Shown here: positions 14,206 to 22,152 of the stretch, in pieces
How positions within the stretch are numbered: position 1 is the first letter of the stretch
How the letters are laid out: every line of letters begins with the position of its first letter
Origin: CAYNFP01 sp964492595
GTDB lineage: Bacteria > Bacillota_I > Bacilli_A > RF39 > UBA660
Assembly: GCA_964492595.1 (NCBI GenBank)
Contig: CAZBKY010000010.1
Coordinates: 1 to 22,152, forward strand
Length of the DNA: 22,152 nt
Reading direction: 5' to 3'
The notes under the pieces: generated by a model
The model's database searches: none
The model's input: only the letters and a program-made list of their open reading frames with translations
Told to the model about the DNA's origin: nothing
Made by a program: the position numbers and the translations under genes

Positions 14206-16221
14206 ATGAAAGATAACATATTTAATGAATTGGTTGTAGTTAAAAGAAGTGGACAAAGAGTTCCTTTTAATGGGAATAAGATTGCCATTGCAATAAAAAA
14301 AGCATTTGATAGCGTTTATTTAAATTCAGATGAAGATTCTGTAAATAAAACTTATAACAATGTTTTAAAATATATTGAAAATAATTATATAGACAGAAAA
14401 ACAATAAATGTTGAAGATATCCAGGATGTTATAGAGAATATTTTAAAAGAAGAAAAGTATTCTGAGGTTTATAATTCATTTAATAATTATAGGGAAAAAA
14501 GAAAAGCATTTAGAGAAGTATTAGATAAAAAGCAACAACATAAGTTTACAAAAGCAACAGAAAAGTTAGTTTTAGCAATTGAAAATGAAAACAGTAGTCC
14601 CTCAGAGCTTATGCTTAATTTTGGAAAAACAATATCAGAGGAATTTTCAAAATCTTATTTAATAGATTCCAGGTATGTAAGAAGTCATGATGAGGGGAGT
14701 ATTTACATTCATGATTTAAAATATTATGTATTTGGTACAACTTCTTCAACTCATTTAGATTTTTCTAACATAAATGACTATGATAATTTCTTTGAAAAAA
14801 TATTGAATATTCTTCTTAACATAAAAAAAGAGCAGCATAAAGAACACTCATTTCCAGCTTTTGATTATATTTTAGAGCCTTGGATAATATATGAATTTAA
14901 AAATATATTTAAAAAAAATCTTTCATCTTTTATAGAACTTGATGGATTTAATAAATATATAAATTTAAATCCTATAAACAGTATTATAAATAAATTAAAT
15001 ACAATATATGTTTCAATCGATATATTTAAAAAATATATTTATAGCAGTAAGGTGAGACAGATATTTGAAAATGCTTATAACTCATCCTTTATTGAGTTAA
15101 AAAAATCACTTGAATCAAAAATAAATAAATTCTTAAACTGTTTAAATACATGTGAATTTCAATTGAATAATGAATATGGTTACTCTATAAGTCTTGGGAC
15201 AAATGATTCAAAAGAAGGAATATTTATATGTGAAACATATTTCAAAACGATAGAAAAATTACCTAGATTAAATAGTGTAGCTACAATATACAAAATAAAA
15301 AATATTAAAAACAATTCTATGTTGAGTATGATTAGTAAATTATTATTGCTTAATAAAAATATAGCATTTTCTAATATTAATGCATCATTTAATAAAAAAT
15401 ATAAAACTATAAACAATTATAAAACTGAGGTTGAATATTTCTCTGATGGAAAGAGGATATTAGAAGATGTTTCCTCAAAAAATCAGACATCAACAGGAAG
15501 AATGATAGTAGCTGAAACATCTATAAATTTGGCTAGAATAGCTTTAAAAAATAAAAATATTAAAGACTTTTATAAAGAACTTTCTTCAACTATGGATTTT
15601 GTCAAAAACGAATTGAAAGAAACTTTTGAATATATATCAAATAAATCTAAAAAAGATTTTAAATACCTTTTTTCAAATAATATACTTTTAGAAAATGATA
15701 AGGTTGATGACAATCAGAAAATTAAAAAAATCATAAAAAATGGAACATTAAATATAGGATATTCAGGATTGATTGAATGCATACATATAATGAATAATAA
15801 ATTACCAAACGAAACTACAATAGAGGATTTGAAACTCGGCTTAGATATAATTAAATATATGAAAGATAAATGCGATGAGTTTTTAACAGAAAATAAATTA
15901 AATTTTACTTTATCTCAAAGTTATGAAACAGAAGTGTTAAAATATTTTAAATCTATAGACTTATCCATATATGGAAGTATAAAAAATATTAATAATGAAG
16001 AAACGTATATGCCACTTTACAGAGTGTTTAACAATTTGGATATTCCTATTAATGAGAGATTAAAACTTGAAAGCAAAATAGAGAAGCATTCAAATGGAGG
16101 ATATTATAAAGTTATAAGTATTTCAAAAAATTATAGCAGTAAAAAAATAATAGAAATTATTAATTTAATGATAGAAAGAGATATAGGGTTCTTCAAATTT
16201 ACCATTGGGAAGAGCGAATAA
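14206..16221 (+). CDS. Catalytically dead NrdD paralogue (ATP-cone protein, class III RNR pseudo-subunit)
   Basis: A 671-residue relative of formate-type anaerobic ribonucleotide reductase. The N-terminal ATP-cone is intact (VVKRSGQRVPFNGNKI, 11-26). The barrel is recognisable: IYIHDL at 166-171 and GTLNIGYSGLIE near 513-524. The cysteine expected about ten residues after IHDL is serine (S181), the thiyl-radical cysteine of the YFSxxGCR-type loop appears as K416 in YFSDGKR, and the protein stops just before the zinc-binding and glycyl-radical domain. It therefore cannot reduce nucleotides by the known mechanism. The frame is long and clean, with a Shine-Dalgarno (AGGAAGAAG) and a TAATG overlap with nrdG, arguing against a plain pseudogene. 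A regulatory or scaffold role for the true NrdD downstream is inference. Confidence 0.85.
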   Translation: MKDNIFNELVVVKRSGQRVPFNGNKIAIAIKKAFDSVYLNSDEDSVNKTYNNVLKYIENNYIDRKTINVEDIQDVIENILKEEKYSEVYNSFNNYREKRKAFREVLDKKQQHKFTKATEKLVLAIENENSSPSELMLNFGKTISEEFSKSYLIDSRYVRSHDEGSIYIHDLKYYVFGTTSSTHLDFSNINDYDNFFEKILNILLNIKKEQHKEHSFPAFDYILEPWIIYEFKNIFKKNLSSFIELDGFNKYINLNPINSIINKLNTIYVSIDIFKKYIYSSKVRQIFENAYNSSFIELKKSLESKINKFLNCLNTCEFQLNNEYGYSISLGTNDSKEGIFICETYFKTIEKLPRLNSVATIYKIKNIKNNSMLSMISKLLLLNKNIAFSNINASFNKKYKTINNYKTEVEYFSDGKRILEDVSSKNQTSTGRMIVAETSINLARIALKNKNIKDFYKELSSTMDFVKNELKETFEYISNKSKKDFKYLFSNNILLENDKVDDNQKIKKIIKNGTLNIGYSGLIECIHIMNNKLPNETTIEDLKLGLDIIKYMKDKCDEFLTENKLNFTLSQSYETEVLKYFKSIDLSIYGSIKNINNEETYMPLYRVFNNLDIPINERLKLESKIEKHSNGGYYKVISISKNYSSKKIIEIINLMIERDIGFFKFTIGKSE

Positions 16222-16907
16222 TGAATATAAGTGGTTTTCAAAAATTAACATTACTCGATTACCCCCAAAAAGTAGCGTGTATTATATTTACTCAAGGATG
16301 CAATTTCAAATGTCCGTTTTGTCACAATGCTGATTTAATAGATGTTAATAAAAAAGGAACTATCTCTGAAGATGAAATATTTGATTATTTAGAGAAAAGA
16401 AAGGGAGTGATTGAAGGAGTTTCTATAACAGGAGGAGAACCATTACTTCAAAAAGATATAAGCAGGTTTATTTCTAAAGTTAAATCTTTGGGTTATAAAG
16501 TAAAGATTGATACAAATGGAAGTGATAGTGAAAAACTAAAGAAACTAATTGAGGCAGGTTTAATAGATTATGTTGCGATGGATATAAAAAGCACTTTCGA
16601 CAAATATGATATTACTTCAGGGAAAAGGGTCTCAATCGAGAATATAAAAAAAAGTATAAAAATAATAGAAGAAAGTAAAATTGACTATGAATTTAGAACA
16701 ACACTAGTTAAAGGTTATCACAATATTGAAGATATAAAAGAAATTTGCAAAATGTTTAATAAAAAATCAAAATATTATTTGCAAAACTTTATAAAAAGTG
16801 ATGGGGTTTTGAATAAAAATTTAAGTGGATTAAGTATAGAAGAATTAGAAAAAATAAGAAAAGAATTGAAAATTATTTATCCGAACATTTTGTTTAGAGA
16901 TATATAA
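16221..16907 (+). CDS. nrdG: Anaerobic ribonucleoside-triphosphate reductase activating protein
   Basis: A 228-residue radical SAM activase that makes the glycyl radical on NrdD by cleaving S-adenosylmethionine. The [4Fe-4S] cysteines are C27, C31 and C34 in CNFKCPFC; VSITGGEPLL is the SAM-binding GGE motif. The opening GFQKLTLLDYPQKVACIIFTQGC is of the longer NrdG form (TIGR02495 type), usually paired with the NrdD class seen downstream rather than the E. coli form of about 155 residues. The ATG lies in TAATG, overlapping the pseudo-NrdD stop by one base, so translation of the two is coupled. The true NrdD starts 24 bases after its stop. Confidence 0.93.
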   Translation: MNISGFQKLTLLDYPQKVACIIFTQGCNFKCPFCHNADLIDVNKKGTISEDEIFDYLEKRKGVIEGVSITGGEPLLQKDISRFISKVKSLGYKVKIDTNGSDSEKLKKLIEAGLIDYVAMDIKSTFDKYDITSGKRVSIENIKKSIKIIEESKIDYEFRTTLVKGYHNIEDIKEICKMFNKKSKYYLQNFIKSDGVLNKNLSGLSIEELEKIRKELKIIYPNILFRDI

Positions 16908-16931
16908 CTTTATATAAAGGAGGAAATAAAA

Positions 16932-19316
16932 ATGTATAAAGTAAGAAAAAGAGATGGAAAAATAGTAAGTTTTGACTTAAGTAAAATTGGAGATGCGATT
17001 AAAAGAGCTTTCGAAGCAGAGGACACAAATTATACAGAGGATATTATAGACTTTTTGATTTTAAAGGTAACTGCAAATTTTAATTCTAAAATTAAAGATG
17101 ACATAGTTAATGTTGAGGATATTCAAGACAGTGTAGAGGAAGTATTGTCAAAATCTGGATATATTGAAGTTGCTAAAGCATATATTTTGTATAGAAAAAT
17201 GCATGAAAAAATGCGTAATATTAAATCTACTTTGCTCGATTATAAAGATGTTGTTAATAGTTATGTAAATGTAACAGACTGGAGAGTAAAAGAGAATTCC
17301 ACTGTTACATATTCTGTTGGAGGGCTAATATTAAATAACTCAGGAGCAATTACGGCTAACTATTGGTTAAGTGAAGTATATGATGAGGAAATAGAAAATG
17401 CTCACAAAAATGCCGATCTTCATATTCATGATTTATCTATGTTAACAGGATATTGTGCTGGATGGTCTTTAAAACAATTGATTATGGAAGGGCTTGGAGG
17501 CATAGTGGGTAAAATCACATCATCCCCTGCAAAACATTTATCTACATTATGCAATCAAATGGTAAATTTTTTAGGCATACTTCAAAATGAATGGGCTGGT
17601 GCTCAGGCATTCAGCTCATTTGATACCTACTTAGCTCCTTTTGTTAAAGTTGATAATTTAACATATAAAGAAGTAAAACAATGCATTCAGTCATTTGTAT
17701 ATGGTGTTAATACACCAAGCAGATGGGGAACCCAAGCACCTTTTACCAATATAACCTTAGATTGGACTGTTCCAAATGATCTTGCAGAATTAAATGTCTT
17801 TGTTGGCGGCAAAGAATTAGATTTCAAATATAAAGATTGTCAAAAAGAAATGGATACGGTTAATAAAGCATATATTGAGGTTATGATTGAAGGGGATGCA
17901 AATGGAAGAGGATTCCAATATCCAATTCCTACATATTCAATTACTAAAGATTTTGATTGGTCTGAGACAGAAAATAATAAAATGTTATTTGAAATGACTG
18001 CCAAATATGGCACACCATATTTCTCAAATTATTTAAATAGTGATATGGAGCCTAGCGATGTTAGGAGTATGTGTTGTAGATTAAGACTTGATTTAAGAGA
18101 ATTAAGAAAAAAATCTGGTGGTTTCTTTGGAAGTGGTGAATCTACTGGATCTATAGGGGTTGTAACTATAAATATGCCTAGAATTGGTTATTTGGCTAAG
18201 GATGAAAAAGATTTTTATTTAATACTTGAAAAAGCAATGGACATTGCAGCTAGAAGTTTAAAAGTAAAAAGAAATGTTTTAACCAAACTTATGGAAGAAG
18301 GATTATATCCATATACAAAAAAATATTTAGGTTCATTTAATAATCATTTTTCAACAATAGGACTTGTAGGAATGAATGAGGCCTGTTTAAATGCAAAATG
18401 GTTAAGAAAAAACTTGACAGATAAAAAATCTCAAGAATTTACTAAAGATGTTTTGAATTTTATGAGAGGAAAATTATCTGATTATCAGGAAGAATATGGT
18501 GACTTGTATAATTTGGAGGCAACTCCTGCAGAGTCGACTTCATATCGTTTGGCAAAACATGATAAAAGCAAATATCCAGATATTATAACTGCTTCTTCGG
18601 AAGATGAAACACCTTACTATACTAACAGTTCACATCTACCTGTAGGATTTACTGATGATATATTTGAGGCATTAGATGTTCAAGATGAACTTCAGACTTT
18701 ATATACATCAGGAACGGTATTTCATGCATTTTTAGGCGAAAGATTGAAGGATTGGAAAAGTACTGCAAAATTAGTAAGAAAAATAGCTGAAAATTATAAA
18801 TTACCATATTATACATTATCACCAACTTATTCTGTTTGTGATGATCATGGATATATATCCGGAAATGTTAAAGAGTGTCCTAAATGTGGCAAAGAGACTG
18901 AACTTTATAGCAGAATTACAGGATATTATAGACCAGTTAAAAATTGGAATGCAGGTAAAACTCAAGAATTTAAAATGAGAAAAGTATATGATTTAAAAAA
19001 TTCAGAGTTACCATCTGAGCCTTGTGAAGATGTTTCATTAGATAAATATAAAAACAAAATAGTTTTATTCGGAACAAGTACATGTCCTAATTGCAAAATG
19101 GCAAAAGAACTTTTGAAAAAAGCAAAAATAGAATTTGAATGGATAAATGCAGAGGAAAATCCTGATTTGACAATTAAAGTAGGGGTAAAACAGGCTCCGT
19201 CTTTGTCAATATTTAAAGATAATGAAATAGAAAATATTGTTAATTTGTCAAATATAAAAAAATTTATTGACAAAGAAAAATCTAAAAATAAAAAGAAACA
19301 GGCTGCATATGTATGA
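16932..19316 (+). CDS. nrdD: Anaerobic ribonucleotide reductase (class III) fused to a C-terminal redoxin domain
   Basis: A 794-residue enzyme that reduces ribonucleoside triphosphates to deoxy forms. In order: ATP-cone (VRKRDGKIVSF, residues 3-13), ten-stranded barrel with IHDLSMLTGYC (C175) and SMCCRLRLD (C381, C382), a zinc site (VCDDHG; CPKC), and the glycyl-radical loop RITGYYRP with G664. A redoxin domain follows from about 710, with C718-P-N-C721 and the cis-Pro type APSLSIF. The double-Cys loop and longer NrdG fit the NrdD type that uses a thioredoxin-like reductant instead of formate (known for Neisseria bacilliformis NrdD). The fused domain would make that reductant part of the enzyme. 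AAAGGAGG lies eight bases before the ATG; its end overlaps the flavoprotein gene by eight bases. Confidence 0.95.
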   Translation: MYKVRKRDGKIVSFDLSKIGDAIKRAFEAEDTNYTEDIIDFLILKVTANFNSKIKDDIVNVEDIQDSVEEVLSKSGYIEVAKAYILYRKMHEKMRNIKSTLLDYKDVVNSYVNVTDWRVKENSTVTYSVGGLILNNSGAITANYWLSEVYDEEIENAHKNADLHIHDLSMLTGYCAGWSLKQLIMEGLGGIVGKITSSPAKHLSTLCNQMVNFLGILQNEWAGAQAFSSFDTYLAPFVKVDNLTYKEVKQCIQSFVYGVNTPSRWGTQAPFTNITLDWTVPNDLAELNVFVGGKELDFKYKDCQKEMDTVNKAYIEVMIEGDANGRGFQYPIPTYSITKDFDWSETENNKMLFEMTAKYGTPYFSNYLNSDMEPSDVRSMCCRLRLDLRELRKKSGGFFGSGESTGSIGVVTINMPRIGYLAKDEKDFYLILEKAMDIAARSLKVKRNVLTKLMEEGLYPYTKKYLGSFNNHFSTIGLVGMNEACLNAKWLRKNLTDKKSQEFTKDVLNFMRGKLSDYQEEYGDLYNLEATPAESTSYRLAKHDKSKYPDIITASSEDETPYYTNSSHLPVGFTDDIFEALDVQDELQTLYTSGTVFHAFLGERLKDWKSTAKLVRKIAENYKLPYYTLSPTYSVCDDHGYISGNVKECPKCGKETELYSRITGYYRPVKNWNAGKTQEFKMRKVYDLKNSELPSEPCEDVSLDKYKNKIVLFGTSTCPNCKMAKELLKKAKIEFEWINAEENPDLTIKVGVKQAPSLSIFKDNEIENIVNLSNIKKFIDKEKSKNKKKQAAYV

Positions 19317-20214
19317 TGTTATAATAGTCGGCTGTGGTCCTGCTGGTATGACTGCAGCCATATATGCTCTAAGAGCAAATAAAAAAGTATTAATACTTGA
19401 AAAAGAAAGTATAGGAGGACAGATAGCCTCATCTCCTTTGGTTGAGAATTATCCTGGATTTATGAGTATTAGCGGTAGTGAGTTATCAAATAATTTATAT
19501 GACCAAGTAATAAATCTTGGGGCAAATATAGAGCTTGAAGAAGTAGTGAAAATAGAAAAAGGGGAAGTGAAAAAAGTAATTACTGAAGATAATGAATATA
19601 AATCTAAATCAATAATAATCGCAACAGGTAATAAATTTAGACTGCTGGGTTTACCCAGAGAAGAAGAGTTAATTGGAAATGGAATACATTTTTGTGTATC
19701 ATGTGATGGAGCATTTTATAAAGATAAAACAGTTGCGGTTATTGGAGGAGGCAATAGTGCACTCGTAAATTCCTTGGCTTTATCTATTATTTGTAAAAAA
19801 GTTTATCTTATTCAAAATTTAAAATATTTAACTGCTGAAAAAGTTTTAATAGATAGACTCAAAGATAAGAAAAACATTGAAATAATCTATAATACAGTTG
19901 TTAAAGAATTAATTGGAGAAAATGAATTAGAAGCTATCATTATCTCTAAAGATAAAAAGTTAGAGGAATTGAAAGTGGGGGGTATGTTTGTTTCTGTAGG
20001 GCAGATACCTCAAAATGAATTTTTAAAAAATTTGATAAAGTTAAATGAAAATGAATATATCTTATCAGATGATGATTGCCACACAAATATTGAAGGAATA
20101 TTTGCTGCTGGCGACTGCAGAGATAAGAAAATCAGACAACTTACTACTGCAACAAATGATGGAACAATTGCTGCGATAGAGGCAATAAAATATATCGATA
20201 ACCAAAGAAACTAA
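19309..20214 (+). CDS. trxB: Thioredoxin-reductase-like flavoprotein with altered pyridine-nucleotide site
   Basis: A 301-residue TrxB homologue. FAD-binding GCGPAGMTAA lies near the N-terminus, the redox pair is C129-V-S-C132 followed by DGAF, and the second FAD motif is FAAGDCRDK. GGGNSA (146-151) is present, but the glutamates that normally follow are absent. The HRRxxxR motif that binds the NADPH 2'-phosphate reads QNLKYLT (169-175). NADPH is therefore unlikely to be the donor; NADH or ferredoxin (as in clostridial ferredoxin-linked flavin reductases) are possible. ATG 19309 gives the normal N-terminus; in-frame TTG 19267 would add 14 basic residues. The gene overlaps nrdD by eight bases, so it most likely reduces the redoxin domain fused to NrdD. 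Confidence 0.88.
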   Translation: MYDVIIVGCGPAGMTAAIYALRANKKVLILEKESIGGQIASSPLVENYPGFMSISGSELSNNLYDQVINLGANIELEEVVKIEKGEVKKVITEDNEYKSKSIIIATGNKFRLLGLPREEELIGNGIHFCVSCDGAFYKDKTVAVIGGGNSALVNSLALSIICKKVYLIQNLKYLTAEKVLIDRLKDKKNIEIIYNTVVKELIGENELEAIIISKDKKLEELKVGGMFVSVGQIPQNEFLKNLIKLNENEYILSDDDCHTNIEGIFAAGDCRDKKIRQLTTATNDGTIAAIEAIKYIDNQRN

Positions 20215-20229
20215 ATAAATAAACAATAA

Positions 20230-20328
20230 AAATATGTTTGTGATACAGTAGATTTAATATATGAAAGTATAGACAAGAAAGAATATGTTGGAACAGAACC
20301 TGAAAGAGAGAACATAATAAAATGCTAG
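20230..20328 (+). pseudogene. Possible 32-codon gene remnant after the flavoprotein
   Basis: One frame without a start codon reads as protein-like sequence (for example VDLIYESIDKKEYVGTEPER) and ends at TAG 20326-20328. The amino-acid mix resembles a C-terminal tail of a real enzyme, but I do not recognise the family, and 32 codons can be open by chance. Confidence 0.25.
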
Positions 20329-20366
20329 ATAAATTATTCTTTAGTTTCTTCAATTGATGTAGATAA

Positions 20367-20400
20367 AAAAAATCACTGAAAATAATTCTAGTGATTTTTT
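20367..20400. terminator. Bidirectional terminator between the nrd operon and the symporter gene
   Basis: Perfect 11-bp arms (20367-20377 and 20390-20400) with a 12-base loop and A-rich/T-rich outer parts. It lies between convergent genes and can serve both the flavoprotein and the minus-strand symporter. Confidence 0.8.
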
Positions 20401-20481
20401 AAAATATACATGTATTAAATATAGAATTTTAATTTTGAAAGCTTATGGTTAACCCCAATAACTTAAATAAATTTAGAAATT

Positions 20482-21723
20482 TTACCTTTTATATTTTAAC
20501 ATCCAGTTCTTCTCATCTATCATTCTTGCTACTATCATACTGCAGGATGTATTTCCCACAGCATTTAATACAGTAGCCGGGGCATCAATTATTGTTGCAA
20601 CAATAGTAAGTATTGGTAAGGCGGCTATAGGAAAACCAAGTGTAGTAATTATTAACATTTCTGATATAGTGCCACCACCAATTGGGACAGCACTAACAAG
20701 TAAGGTTGCTAGCAATGCGACTGCAAAAATTTTACCTATGGAAATATTGGATTCAAATAAGTATACTAGAAACATTATTTTAAATACACTCCCAATAATT
20801 GAACCATCTTTGTGAAAATTTGTTCCTAGTGGAATTGTTGTATTTGCAATATCATCGGATACACCAATATTCTGAGCTGCAGTAGTACTTACTGGAATTG
20901 ATGCTGCTGAAGAACAAGTACCTAAAGCTGTTAGAGTCGTTGGAACAATATTCTTCCAAAACCTTACAAATCCTTTTTTGCCGCCAGAAATAAAAGCATA
21001 AATAGAATAAATAATAAAGTAAAATAATACTGATGTAATTGCATAAATTATGAAAGTTTTACCATAACCAACTGCAATTTCTTCTCCAAATGTGCCAGTT
21101 AATGTTGCGAAATAGCATCCAAGACCAATGGGGGCATAATATGTAATTATTTTTATAAATTTTTGCATTACCCAGTTTCCACTTTCCAAGAGAGCTAAAA
21201 AAGGTTTACCCTTTTCTCCTGCAAGATTAATTGATATACCAATTAGTATTGAAAATACTACAAGTGCTATCATATTATCTCGAGATAATAACTTATCAAA
21301 ATTATCCACACTAATCATTTGAACAGTTTTTTCTAAATAGTTTATATTTTCTTCTGTTTTTTTATCAGTTTCAGTTTCTAAAGATTCTCTTATTTTCGCT
21401 CCATCTTTAACATCAATTAGCTTAGTAAAGTTTGTGCTAATCAAACCAACTAATACACTTATTATAGAGGTAATTATCAATATAATAAATATAGATGTTA
21501 ATATTTTTCCAATTCGCTTAGGCTGTTCCATTCCTCCAATCGCAGCAGATATAGTTAGAAAAATAAGGGGTACAATCATAATAAGAAGCATGTTAAGAAA
21601 TAAGTCTCCCAGCGGTTTTAAAAATATAATTTTTTCTTTAAAAATCAATCCCGCCACAGCACCTAAAACTAATGCTACAAGCAGTATTAAAGTTGATCTG
21701 TAATTTTTAAATGTTTTTTTCAT
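20482..21723 (-). CDS. Dicarboxylate/amino acid:cation symporter (DAACS family)
   Basis: A 413-residue membrane transporter related to GltP/GltT/DctA, which import glutamate, aspartate, C4-dicarboxylates or neutral amino acids with Na+ or H+. Eight or so hydrophobic helices are visible. The serine-rich re-entrant loop (TCSSAASIPVSTTAAQN) and the later loop IGGGTISEML are family hallmarks. In the place of the usual NMDGT motif it has NFHKDGS, a variant seen in a subgroup and likely to affect substrate or cation coupling. AAAGGAGT lies just before the ATG on the minus strand. It converges on the nrd operon and shares a terminator with it; there is no evident functional link. Confidence 0.9.
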   Translation of the reverse strand: MKKTFKNYRSTLILLVALVLGAVAGLIFKEKIIFLKPLGDLFLNMLLIMIVPLIFLTISAAIGGMEQPKRIGKILTSIFIILIITSIISVLVGLISTNFTKLIDVKDGAKIRESLETETDKKTEENINYLEKTVQMISVDNFDKLLSRDNMIALVVFSILIGISINLAGEKGKPFLALLESGNWVMQKFIKIITYYAPIGLGCYFATLTGTFGEEIAVGYGKTFIIYAITSVLFYFIIYSIYAFISGGKKGFVRFWKNIVPTTLTALGTCSSAASIPVSTTAAQNIGVSDDIANTTIPLGTNFHKDGSIIGSVFKIMFLVYLFESNISIGKIFAVALLATLLVSAVPIGGGTISEMLIITTLGFPIAALPILTIVATIIDAPATVLNAVGNTSCSMIVARMIDEKNWMLKYKR

Positions 21724-22042
21724 ATTACTCCTTTCAATATAATTATATAGATTTATGTAAAAAAAAGTCTATATTTCGGCATCCACAACATATCCACAAA
21801 AATTAATTAATGTGTATTTTAATAAAGTTAAAATTCATCTTATAACAAAAAAACTTAAAAAAGTGTAAAAAGAAGTGTGATTTGATATAAAATATACAAA
21901 AAATAATAAATTTTTGTGTATTATTTACATTTAATTAGCCAGTTTTAAAATGAGAAAATATTTACCTAAAAGCTTGTGGATTTCAATATTTTTGAATATT
22001 CGCATAATAGACATTGCTTCAATAATCTGCTAAAATTAAACT
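21724..22042. other. Divergent intergenic region with DnaA-box-like sites
   Basis: About 320 bases between divergent genes. It holds the symporter promoter, three TNNTCCACA-like nonamers (21779-21787, 21790-21798 and, on the minus strand, 21975-21983), a weak hairpin (21896-21917) and very AT-rich stretches. A weak + strand promoter, TTTCAA (21981-21986) with CATAAT (22003-22008), could serve the gene at 22043. No reading frame is supported. Confidence 0.4.
21742..21771 (-). promoter_or_regulatory. Possible symporter promoter
   Basis: On the minus strand, TAGACT (21766-21771), an 18-base spacer containing a T7 run and a perfect TATAAT (21742-21747). It lies just before the Shine-Dalgarno of the symporter gene. 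Confidence 0.4.
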
Positions 22043-22152
22043 ATGAAAAAGAATTATATTAAAATGAATGGTAATAAAAACTATCTATCATTAGGTAATA
22101 TATTTGATACAATTAAAAGCATTTCCAATAATAAAAGTAGTGCGATGCAAAG
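22043..22152 (+). CDS. Start of an unidentified gene, cut by the window edge
   Basis: An ATG at 22043 opens a frame of 36 codons that runs off the end. The visible part is Asn/Lys-rich and polar, with LSLGNIFDTIKSIS followed by NNKSSAMQ, compatible with a short beta strand and helix of a cytoplasmic protein. There is no signal peptide. The Shine-Dalgarno is weak, so the start is uncertain. I do not recognise the family. Confidence 0.45.
   Translation, partial: MKKNYIKMNGNKNYLSLGNIFDTIKSISNNKSSAMQ

Noticed and set aside
1..22152. CRISPR array, transposase, integrase or tRNA/rRNA genes
   Set aside because: No regularly spaced direct repeats, no transposase or integrase motifs, and no tRNA- or rRNA-like sequence was seen on either strand.

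Overview
The window is strongly AT-rich, gene-dense and almost entirely + strand. It uses the standard bacterial code: TAA, TAG and TGA all end genes and Trp is TGG. Shine-Dalgarno sites of the AAGGAGG type, intrinsic hairpin/T-tract terminators and sigma-A-like promoters with 17-base spacers all point to Bacillota or a close relative. The gene content (glycyl-radical ribonucleotide reductase with activase, radical SAM DNA-repair-type pair) points to an anaerobe, possibly an uncultured gut lineage. I cannot name a species.

Left part (1-4422). A terminator of an off-window gene is followed by a promoter and two cell-surface genes: a Lys-rich, single-pass membrane protein with a six-cysteine ectodomain, and a membrane-anchored M14 zinc carboxypeptidase. 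A HAD hydrolase and a hairpin terminator come next. Then follows a TIGR03916-type radical SAM 'DNA modification/repair' gene, split by an in-frame TAA; its helix-hairpin-helix C-terminus continues in the same frame.

Middle (4424-12297). The TIGR03915/DUF4130 partner follows and overlaps a divergent GroEL-like chaperonin that has no groES beside it. A two-gene ABC exporter ends at a strong terminator. About 700 bases without a gene follow, holding hairpins, a terminator and a possible minus-strand small-RNA promoter. leuS has its own promoter just upstream of its start and is followed by a perfect 17-bp palindrome and a COG1092-like methyltransferase gene.

Right part (12298-22152). pyrG has a leader hairpin that looks like an attenuator and contains the apparent ribosome-binding site. 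A terminator and overlapping promoter then introduce a four-gene ribonucleotide-reduction cluster: an NrdD paralogue lacking the catalytic cysteines and the glycyl-radical domain, NrdG activase, an intact NrdD fused to a CxxC redoxin domain, and a thioredoxin-reductase-like flavoprotein whose NADPH-phosphate motif is gone. The genes overlap or sit close together, so reductase, activase, redoxin and redoxin reductase look co-expressed, with the pseudo-NrdD as a possible allosteric or structural partner. With pyrG next door the region has a nucleotide-supply theme. The window ends with a minus-strand dicarboxylate/amino-acid symporter and the first 36 codons of an unidentified gene.

The most interesting parts are the pseudo-NrdD / NrdG / NrdD-redoxin / TrxB-like operon, the divergent chaperonin coupled to DNA-repair-type genes, and the in-frame stop in the radical SAM gene.
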